From Terfezia claveryi (lineage: Eukaryota; Ascomycota; Pezizomycetes; Pezizales; Pezizaceae), in assembly GCA_015179025.1 (NCBI GenBank), contig WHUX01000552.1:1-19834 (forward strand): a stretch of DNA of 19,834 bases, read 5' to 3'. Every line of letters begins with the position of its first letter. The first letter of the stretch is position 1. The notes under the pieces are model-generated. The model was not told where the DNA came from and did no database searches. It was given only the letters and a program-made list of their open reading frames with translations. Position numbers and translations under genes: made by a program. Of the stretch, positions 9,007 to 17,223 are shown in pieces.

Positions 9007-9027
9007 TTGCTGACACTAGCAAGGGAC
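8982..9027 (+). promoter_or_regulatory. Decayed -1 frameshift signal at the A3 gag/pol junction
   Basis: The heptamer site reads G AGA AAA (8982-8988), where A1 has G GGA AAA. A 5-nt spacer (8989-8993) and a hairpin follow. GTCCCTTGCCTAG (8994-9006) pairs with CTAGCAAGGGAC (9016-9027) over a 9-nt loop with one bulged C, giving 12 perfect pairs. The gag stop is in the stem. The G-to-A change removes the run of three identical bases needed for P-site slippage, so the signal is probably dead here although the hairpin is perfect. Confidence 0.72.
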
Positions 9028-11096
9028 CTGTCCCAAGTCATTTATCTTTGTCTGCGTTTTCTATTCCTATATCTATGTCTGTTGATGAATCTCACCTATT
9101 TGGTAAGCGTTTTGTAGTACCAATAACTGTTAAATTCAATGGTAAAACAGTAGTAATATCAGCTCTCATAGATTGTGATGCTTCGGGGATAGTCTTCATT
9201 GATCAGACCTTCGTCAGTAGAAACTCTATACCAACAGCTAAACTTCAGACCCCCTACTTTCTTGATATTATTAATGGCCACCCTATCTCTTGTGGGGCTA
9301 TCACTGATCTTGCTTGTCTACCCAGCACCATTGGGGACCATTCAGAGAGCCTACCGATATTTGTAAACAAGCTCAAATACCCCATCATTCTGGGGATTCC
9401 TTGGCTCCGAATGCACGATGTCTCCATTAACTTTGGCTCTTATACCTTGACTTTCAATAGTGGATATTGTAAAAGGCACTGTGGTACCTTGCGGACCTCT
9501 GTTAAAGGGTTATGTGCACTACCACCCCCAGTAGAGGACCCCACCCAAGTGGTACACTAAACCACTACACACATTAACGTCAACAACCTTGTTCCCCCTA
9601 TTCCCCTTATTCCCCCTGTTCCTCCTGTTACTTCTATTTCCTCGATGTCCCCCGCCCCTACAAAACCCCTGGATATTAACTTCATCGGAGCAAGGGCTTT
9701 CGCTTATCACATCAGAAGGCATAAGCTCAAGGCACATACCCTCTCAATTAATGAGATCAATCTGGAGATTAACAAGATAAGGTCTAAGGATGAGTAGAAA
9801 TCCTTGGTCCCAGATGAATACCACGAGTTCATTGACCTATTCTCAGAAAAAGCAGTGGAAAAGCTGGCCCCCCATCGATCATATGACCACATGATTCCGC
9901 TGGTAGAGGGCAAGACCCCCCCTTATGGACCTCTCTATGGAATGTCCTGGGTAGAACTGGAAGCTCTGAAAAAATACTTGGAAGAAAACCTCAACAAAAG
10001 CTTTATTCACTACGGCTACTCACTAGCAGGCACCCCTGTACTATTCATGAAGAAGTCGGATGGCTCTCTCTAGTTATGTGTTGATTATCGTGGCCTGAAC
10101 GAGATAACAGTCAAGAACAGGTATTCCTTACCCTTAATTCAGAAGACATTAGTCAGGCTTTCAAAAGTGAAATGGTTTACCAAATTGGATCTGAGAGGGG
10201 CATACAACCTAGTACGGATCGCCAAAGGAGAGGAGTGGAAAACTGCCTTCTGGACACGATATGGCCATTTCGAGTACAATGTTATGCCGTTTGGATTGAC
10301 CAATACCCCGGCATCATTCCAGCACTTTATCAATATCACTATGTGAGACTTCTTGAATATATTCTGTACTGCATACCTGGATGATATTCTCATCTACTCG
10401 GACTCTCTGGCAGAACACAAGATCTATGTCAGGCAGGTCTTGGAGAAGTTGAAGAAAGTTGGGTTGTACCTGAAGTCAGAAAAATACGAGTTCTATATAT
10501 AGGAGGTCAAGTAGTATCTGGGGTTAATTATCACTACTGAGGGCATCAGAATGGACCCAACCAAGGTTGCCGCAATTCAGGAATGGGAAACTCCAGCCAA
10601 CTTAAAAGATGTACAAGCCTTCTTAGGATTTGCCAATTTTAACTGCCGGTTCATATTGGGCTATTCGAAGATCATGGTACCACTAACAGCATTGACGAAA
10701 ATAAAATGCTTGAAGAAGAATCCACGATTCCTGTGGAACCCAGCAGCCCAGGCTGCTTTCAAGAATCTTAAGTCAGCCTTCTGCTCAGCTCTAATTCTGG
10801 CCCACTTTGACTCTGACCGTAAGTATATTGTCAAAACCGATGCCTCTGACTATATCTCTGCAGGAATTCTGTCCCAGAATGATGACAATGGGATCCTTCA
10901 CCCAGTAGCCTATTTCTCAAAGAAACACTCCCCGACAGAGTGCAATTACGAGATCTATGATAAGGAATTAATGGCCATTGTACATGCATTCGAGGAATGG
11001 AGGCCCTACCTGGAATCAGCAAAGGGGGTTATCGAGGTCCTTTCTAACCACAAGAACCTAGAATACTTCACAACTACCAAGTTGTTGAATCGCCGG
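8988..11096 (+). pseudogene. pol: A3 pol, part 1 (protease, RT, most of RNase H), six in-frame stops
   Basis: This frame is -1 to gag and shows no frameshift over 2.1 kb. Stops lie at 9558, 9795, 10071, 10344, 10500 and 10512. Protease: ALIDCDASGIVFID near 9160-9210, where the Gly of A1 DCGASG is Asp (GGT to GAT). Proline-rich linker: 9590-9660. RT: lead-in VPDEYHEFIDLF (9809), then [40 protein letters not shown], and catalytic YLDD near 10377-10388. RNase [16 protein letters not shown] (10840-10880), ending [14 protein letters not shown] at the C1 insertion. The reading resumes at 18340. The RT catalytic aspartates survive, but the stops make it inactive. All stops fit CpA or TpG transitions. 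Confidence 0.86.
11092..11096 (+). repeat. Target-site duplication of C1, left copy (GCCGG)
   Basis: GCCGG directly precedes TGTTAT. The identical GCCGG follows the right LTR at 18335-18339. Removing C1 and one copy restores the A3 RNase H frame. Five bp is the usual Ty3/gypsy duplication length. Confidence 0.95.
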
Positions 11097-11101
11097 TGTT
11101 A

Positions 11102-11242
11102 TAGGATAACACACATGTAGGAACGCTACGTGTGTGACCAGGGGGAGGCTGAGACGGGAGGTAAGGGCAAGAGGCAAGAGGGGCAGAGGGCAGGGGACAC
11201 GAGACACGCGGAAGCAGTTGCCGTGTATGTTAAGGGAGGCAG
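11102..11242 (+). repeat. 141-bp module in the C1 5' LTR, shared in antisense with family A LTRs
   Basis: It runs from TAGGATAACACAC to GGGAGGCAG. It is flanked by TGTTA (11097) and TATTA (11243; TGTTA in the 3' LTR). It aligns with 2095-2228 (A1), 6518-6635 (A2) and the reverse complement of 7490-7619 (A3). The direct flanking 5-mers look like a target duplication at the original LTR tip. Confidence 0.75.
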
Positions 11243-11410
11243 TATTACGAACCCTCTCGAATCACGATCCTGACCCCGATCGATATCGCCGGCAACCCAC
11301 GCACTTGCCAAAGTATATCATGTGACTATGTTCTCGACCCTGCCTCTCCTGGCTAGCCGACATCCGACCGCATCCCGGAAGTCCTAGTCGCTCACTTATG
11401 GATTTGACAC

Positions 11411-11614
11411 TTGAGAGTCGAACCAAAACTGGCACGACTCTCAAACTAGGAAATACCCTGGAAAACCTCGAACCTTATTTTGACCCGAACCTTATTTGAG
11501 AGTCGAACCAAAACTGGCACGACTCTCAAATTTAGGAAATACCCCGGAAACCCTCGAACCCTATTTTGACCCAGACCTTATTTAAGAGTCGAACCAAAAC
11601 TGGCACGACTCTCA
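11411..11614 (+). repeat. Three direct 85-86 bp repeats, each headed by a hairpin (C1 5' LTR)
   Basis: Units start at 11411, 11496 and 11582. Each starts with TTGAGAGTCG, a 13-nt ACCAAAACTGG-type loop, and CGACTCTCA, an inverted repeat of 8-10 bp. The same set is in the 3' LTR at 17538, 17623 and 17709. They lie in U3, upstream of the TATA box; a role as protein-binding or silencing array is inference. Confidence 0.85.
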
Positions 11615-11864
11615 GATTGGGAACAACCTGCTCTCGCTCAAAACTCTTTCTTTAGCTTATCAGAAATTTCACCTTCGCTTATGTACAATTCTTCAGGTCT
11701 TCTGTTCGCACCAGCATTATCCGTTATTGCCAGACGCCTCATTCTTGACAATCTCACAGGATCCGTGTATCCGTGAGCTGGCTTGCGTGTTCATCTTCCA
11801 TTATGCTTTGTCTAGACCGTTGTGTTAGCCAAAAAGGTGTTGTTCGAGATGGAGACAGAATCTC

Positions 11865-11872
11865 TATAAAAG
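11865..11872 (+). promoter_or_regulatory. TATA box of C1 (TATAAAAG)
   Basis: TATAAAAG lies in the 3' half of the LTR and is conserved in the other LTR at 17991-17998. It is the likely start-site determinant of the genomic transcript. Confidence 0.65.
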
Positions 11873-12115
11873 AAGCCTGTTCTTGCCGTCTGTATTCTGT
11901 TTCTTTCTTCCCCATGCAACAACTTGTCTACCTTCCTGTACCTAGTTGTTATACGAATATATCTGCACCACTGTTCTTGAGTGTAGCTCAGACTACCTCG
12001 CCTTCTCAACCTTGACCTCAATACCTCGCTCGACTTTGGTTTCGCCCGAAGTCCCTAGGCACCTGATCACACACGTAGAGCTCCCTACGTGTACGATACT
12101 TCGACACTCGCGTCC

Positions 12116-12137
12116 ATCACCTGCGATCGCAGGTGAT
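12116..12137. repeat. Perfect 22-bp palindrome in the C1 5' LTR
   Basis: The half-site ATCACCTGCGA is followed directly by its reverse complement. The 3' LTR copy (18242-18263) has a single G-to-A change. The length and lack of spacer suggest a dimeric DNA-binding protein site or an RNA hairpin; neither is shown. Confidence 0.8.
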
Positions 12138-12246
12138 ACCCCGAACCAGAATAAGTCTTTGTTTACCGCGTCGATGCGGGAATTACCTTCCAACCTCCAT
12201 CCATAACATTTTGTTGCATCGCATATAGTCTCCGCTACAAATAAAT

Positions 12247-13428
12247 ATGTCCGAAGCACATATGGAGGCCTCCAGCTCCGCTCCACCTTCTGAAATTGCT
12301 ATGTGGCGCACCTTGGTCGCTGCCCTCCGAACTGACAATACCCCCCTTCTGCTCTACCACATATTCCTGCAGGAACTCCCTCCTCGTTTTTCACTGCCAT
12401 TCATGCAGCCCATGGTGCCGGCATATAGTCAGCACGTGGAGTACCATCAACTTTCACTCAACCACTCACAGGCACTTCTACCTCAACTGAGTCACTCTGG
12501 ATCTATTATAACCGCGGATATCAATATGGCTTAACCCTCCCAAGCCTCCTCCATGACCGCGCTTCAGCGCCTACCTCCACTCATGCCCCTAAAGTCCATG
12601 AGCCTGAGAATTTTGATAGCACTCGATCAAAATTCACTCGATTTCTCACCAAGCTTTCTTTGGTGTTCTCCTCCGATCCCTCTCGATATACTAGTGAAGC
12701 AGCCAAAATTGCCTATGCTGCTTCCTACCTCTCTGGATCTGCTGCCGATTGGTTTGAGCCCCACCTCAACAAAACAAGTGGGACCGTTGATTTCCCTACT
12801 TATGAAGCCTTTGCTAAGGCATTGAAAAATGCCTACGACGATCCCATGCTCGCGCCACTGCAGAACGCAAATTGCTTAATCTCCGCTAAGGAGATCATGA
12901 TTGTTCCTCTTACCATGCTGAGTTTGCAACTCACGCGACAATTTTAGCCTACGATGATAGGACTAAAATATCCTTCTTTACCAACGGGGCTAATACCGGG
13001 CTCAAAACAGCCCTTTCCTATCAAGCCTCTCCCCCAGAATCTTTCGACGAATTTGTCCAACTTTGTATTAAGCTGGAGAACCGCGCTAAACTCCTATGCA
13101 CCCAACACCCTCTTAGAGCCTCCGGCTCCAACCAATCCATGACCCCTACCCGTTCACCAGCCCCTTCTACTTCGGTTGGTACTGCCGCTGGACCCATAGA
13201 CCTTTCGACCACAACGAAAAAACGTGGACCCTTAACCCCCAAATCTGCAAACACCGCAGAGACAATAACCTGTGTATGTATTGTGGAGGATCTGGTCATT
13301 GGGCGACAGTCTGCCCGGTCTCAGCCAAAAATAAAAAGTTGGCTGTAGCCGGTACTACCCCCACTGCCTCTCCCGATACCACCACCGACAATCTCTTTGA
13401 GTTGTCAAAAAACGAACGTACTCTTTGA
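12247..13428 (+). pseudogene. gag: C1 gag (capsid and CCHC knuckle), three frame breaks and two stops
   Basis: The first ATG after the LTR is at 12247 (MSEAHMEASSSAPP). The reading then moves through three successive net -1 changes: at the C6 run near 12342, near 12845, and between about 13215 and 13240. It ends in the zinc-knuckle frame with TGA at 13426-13428. The capsid domain starts VHEPENFDSTRSKFTRFLTK (about 12590) and includes YAASYLSGSAADWFEPHL and FVQLCIKLENR. GPIDLSTT follows, then the knuckle CMYCGGSGHWATVC (about 13270-13315). In-frame stops TAG at 12426 and TAA at 12887 both look like CAG or CAA with C-to-T. About 390 codons if continuous, typical for fungal chromovirus Gag. It is not functional as written. 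Confidence 0.85.
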
Positions 13429-13451
13429 TCAATGATGGCCGATCAGAGAGT
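13407..13451 (+). promoter_or_regulatory. Canonical -1 ribosomal frameshift signal of C1
   Basis: The slippery heptamer A AAA AAC (13407-13413) lies in the zero frame of gag (TCA AAA AAC GAA). A 6-nt spacer (13414-13419) and an 11-bp hairpin follow. ACTCTTTGATC (13420-13430) pairs with GATCAGAGAGT (13441-13451) over a 10-nt loop, with one G.U pair. The gag stop TGA (13426-13428) lies in the stem. After the slip the pol frame is open to the protease. Heptamer, spacing and stem all match the established rule for -1 frameshifting. Confidence 0.88.
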
Positions 13452-16400
13452 GCCAGGATGCAACCTGGCGCCATCAATCCTGTCCATGACCCTGTCCATG
13501 TGTTTAATTCATTTTCTGTTTTGAAGGAAGTCCACTTAGAAGGTACTGGTTATGTATTACCTTTGGTTTCTCGTAAGTCCCGTCAACGACTAGCTCGTCG
13601 ACGGCGCCTTGCGAATGCGTTGCGAATTTCTAGAATTGCTGTGCTTTCTGCTGATTGTCATGATTTGGGGTCTGAAGACCCACTTGCTTTGCCGTGTATA
13701 GTCAATGAAGAGCTTTCTGCCACGTGCATGGTAGACTCGGGAGCTAGCTCCCAGTTTATCGATATTGACTATGCCATGAACATGAACTTGCCATTGGACG
13801 TGAAAAACAAGCCGGAAGATCTCGTACTTGCTGATGGGAAACCTTCACCTATCGGAAAAATCACACACACTTGCACCTTGAAACTCTCTATCGACCAACA
13901 TCAAGAAACCCTCACATTCCATGTTACCAAGTTAGCCGGGTGGGACTTGATTGTGGGAAAAACATGGCTTAGGCGACACAACCCAACGATTGACTGGTCA
14001 GTTAATACCATCGCCTTCGCCTCCGGATTTTGCCATGCCCATTGCCTACCAACCCGCCCTCCGAAAACACCTCCCGCGACTAACCCACTTCGGATATCAA
14101 TTATTTCCAGAGCAGCTTTTCGGGTTGCTATCAAAGACCCGGATGCTCGCCTCTGTATTGCAGCAATATATGCCTCCGTTGACGAGGATGAGTCCGTTGA
14201 ACCTGCTGCTAAATTGGTCCCTTCTGAATATCATGATTATCTTTCTCTCTTTTCAGAAAAAGAAGCTCGAATACTACCCCCACATCGATACGTTGACCAT
14301 GCTATCCCTTTGCAAGAAGGAGCCAAACCTCCTTTTGCCGCATGTACTCTATGTCTGACTCAGAACTCAAGGAAGTACGCAAATGGATCGACGAGAATTT
14401 ATCCAAATCCTTCATACGAGCCAGTTCTTCTTCTGCGGCCTCTCCGGTCCTATTTGTCAAAAAAAAGATGGTTCCTTACGTCTATGTGTCGACTACCGTG
14501 CTCTAAATGATATCACGATTAAGGATAGAAACCCGCTACCTCGCATCGAAGAAACCCTGAACCAGATTCGAGGATGCAAATACTTTACACGCCTCGATTT
14601 ACGTGCATGCTTCAACCAAATCCGAATTAAAGAAGGTGATGAGTGGAAAACTGCCTTCCGCACTCGGTACGGACTTTTTGAATTTCTAGTTATGCCCTTT
14701 GGGTTGACTAATGCCCCTGCTACCGCTCAACGATTCATGAATGATACCCTCCGTGAATACCTCGATATCTTCTGTATATGCTACATCGACGACATTTTGA
14801 TTTACTCAAGGAATCTAAAAGAACATAAGGAACAGGTGCGAAAGGTTCTCCAAAAACTCAAGGAATCTGGGTTATTTATAAAACCAGAGAAATGCGAATT
14901 CTCGGTTGAGAAAACCTCATTCTTGGGATTTATCATCTCTGAGTATGGCTTGGAAATGGACCCCGAGAAGGTTAATGCAGTTCTTAATTGGGAGACCCCT
15001 CGTTCTGTTAAGGATATCCAGTGTTTTCTTGGATTCGCCAATTTTTACCGCAGGTTTATCAATAAGTATTCTGCTCTTTGCCAACCTCTTTTTAACTTGC
15101 TTCGAAAAGATGTTCCTTTTGTTTGGAATTCTTCATGTGAAGAGGTTTTTAAACTTCTCAAGGAAACCTTCACCTCCGCACCCATCCTCCGCCATTTCGA
15201 CCCTGAGCTCGAGACCTTGGTCGAAACGGACGCCTCAGATTATGTCACCTCCGGAATCCTGTCACAGAAACACCCAAAAGATGGGAAATGTGTTCTGCAC
15301 CCAGTTGCATTTATTTCGGAAAAAATGTCACCCGCTGAATGCAATTATGGCATTGGAGATAAGGAATTGCTAGCAATCATTCTGGCTCTTGAAAAATGGC
15401 ACATCTACTTACACCAGCTCCCACGACCGTTCACTATCCTCACCGACCATCACAACCTACAGAGCTTTACCTCCAAAGCCTTGCTTTCACGCCGACAAGC
15501 TCGTTGGGCCAGGAAATAGCCCAATATAACTTCAAGATTGTCTTCAGACCCGGCACCCAGAACACCAAAGCCGATGCACTCACCAGGAGATCTGGAGACC
15601 TCCCTGAGGAAGGGGATGGTCGTGCTCGCCCAACACAGGCCCTAATACCCGCCGAGAAATTTTCGCTTTCTGCAGCCTCAATCGTTAACAATGAAGACAT
15701 TCTTGCCGCCCTCAAGACTGACAAGCTCGCTCTCGAGATTATGCACGCCCTCAAGAACGGCGCCAGAAAACACCCGATAATCCCTTTGGCTGAATGTCAG
15801 CTCTCGGAGGGACTTATACTCGTTAATGGTCTAGTTTATGTTCCTGACTCCCCGGAAATACACCTCCGCATTCTCCGTACCTACCACGACCACCCAGCTG
15901 CGGGACACCCCGGTCAAGCAGCCACCTATGAATTGGTATCACGAGACTACTGGTGGCCAAAGATGCGCCAGACCATAGCTCGATACCTTCGAAATTGTGA
16001 TACCTGCGCCCGGATTAAACCAGCTCGCCATGCCCCCTATGGATTGTTAAAACCACTTCAAGTTCCATTTCGGAAGTGGTCATCTGTCTCCTTGGACCTT
16101 GTTACTGGCCTTCCCGTCTCAAATGGATTCGATGCCTTATTGGTTGTAGTTGACCGATTGTCAAAAATGGCACACTATATACCTACCAACACGGACGCCA
16201 ATTCCAAGCAGATTGCTAAGCTCTTCTTTGATAATGTCTTTCGCCTACACGGAATTCCCGATTCGATCGTCTCAGACCGTGGCACTCAATTCGTATCCGA
16301 ATTCACTCGCTCCTTGACCTCCCTCGTTGGGATTCAACAGAAGGTATCAACAGCCTTCCACCCCCAGACTGATGGACAAACGGAACGAATCAATGCCATC

Positions 16401-17158
16401 GCAGAACAATACTTGCGGGCTCACTGTAATTATCAACAAGACAACTGGTCCGAATTACTCACCATGGCCGAGTTTTCCTACAACAATACCTTATCCTCGA
16501 CCCTAGGTATCACCCCCTTTCAGGCTATGTACGGTGAAAATCCCAAATACCAGATCACCACGAACCCCGCCGCCAAGCTACCCGCCCCCAAGTGATCAAA
16601 GAATACGCGGACCGCCTTGCTGAGCTGGACGCCCATCTTCGATCAGAAATGATCTGGGCACAAGCTACCTACTCCGAACAAGCTAATAAATCTCGGATTC
16701 CGGCCCCTAAGTTCGAAATAGGGGATCAAGTGTGGTTACTTCATCGACATGTTAAAACAACTCGCCCATCGACAAAACTTGACTTCAAGAAGTTGGGAAA
16801 ATTCCGGATAATCCAGAAGGTCTCCTCCCATGCCTATAAACTCGACCTCCCCGCATCTATGAAAATCCATCCCGTTTTTCATGTCTCACTCCTCGAACCT
16901 GCCTCCACGGACCCCCTTCCGGGTCAAATCCAGCCTCCCCCACCACCTGTGATCATTGAGGATGAACCCGAATGGGAAGTGGACGAAATCGTCGACTCTC
17001 GTTTCCGCGGTCGCACACTAGAATACCTTGCCCGTTGGGTAGGCTATGACGAGCTTACCTGGGAACCTGCCGATATGTTTTCGAATGCGCCTAGTGTTGT
17101 GAAAAAATTCCACACTGCATACCCCTCGAAACCACGTCCTCGCACTCTACCTAAATGA
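13411..17158 (+). pseudogene. pol: C1 pol: protease-RT-RNase H-integrase-chromodomain, four frame breaks
   Basis: This is the -1 frame of gag. Protease: MVDSGASSQFID (DSG at 13734-13742). RT: lead-in VPSEYHDYLSLFSEKEA (14218), [19 protein letters not shown], then YIDD at 14782-14793. RNase H: ETDASDYVTSGILSQ (about 15222) and ILTDHHNLQSF. Integrase: H2C2 finger with HPAAGHPGQ and NCDTCARIK (about 15890-16015), and a catalytic triad in LDLVTG, SDRGTQF and QTERIN (about 16095-16390). A GPY/F-like module (KLGKFRII) lies near 16790. Chromodomain: about 16970-17115, with W, W and Y at the three methyl-lysine cage positions (WEVDEIVD, ARWVGY). It ends in TGA at 17156. Net -1 changes lie near 14339 (G run), 14459-14466 (A run), 15507 (C run) and 16588 (G run). 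No in-frame stop from substitution was noticed. All catalytic residues are intact. Confidence 0.92.
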
Positions 17159-17208
17159 GTGGAATTTGAACTTGGTATCCTGCCTTGGATTCGCAGGAGC
17201 TCATCCTT

Positions 17209-17219
17209 GGAAGAGGGAG
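17209..17219 (+). other. Polypurine tract of C1
   Basis: GGAAGAGGGAG lies four bases upstream of the 3' LTR (17224). This is the usual plus-strand primer for second-strand synthesis in LTR elements. Confidence 0.65.
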
Positions 17220-17223
17220 CTAC

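Larger units (their letters stand above)
11097..12208 (+). repeat. 5' LTR of C1 (1112 bp)
   Basis: It begins TGTTATAGG and ends CCATAACA, giving 6-bp terminal inverted repeats. Inside are a 141-bp module shared with family A (11102-11242), three 85-86 bp hairpin repeats (11411-11614), a TATA box (11865), two copies of the CACACGTAG palindrome, and a 22-bp perfect palindrome (12116). The next bases (TTTTGTTGCATCGC) contain no TGG, so the usual tRNA primer site is not evident. Confidence 0.95.

Noticed and set aside
11134..11325. Short identical-looking open frames at 11134-11325 and 17261-17452, and similar pairs elsewhere in C1
   Set aside because: They are paired only because the two LTRs are near-identical, and they overlap LTR regulatory sequence.
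13425..14510. Independent protease gene starting at a TTG or ATG after gag
   Set aside because: The open frame begins in the -1 register of gag immediately downstream of a slippery heptamer and hairpin. It is the start of pol and not a separate gene.
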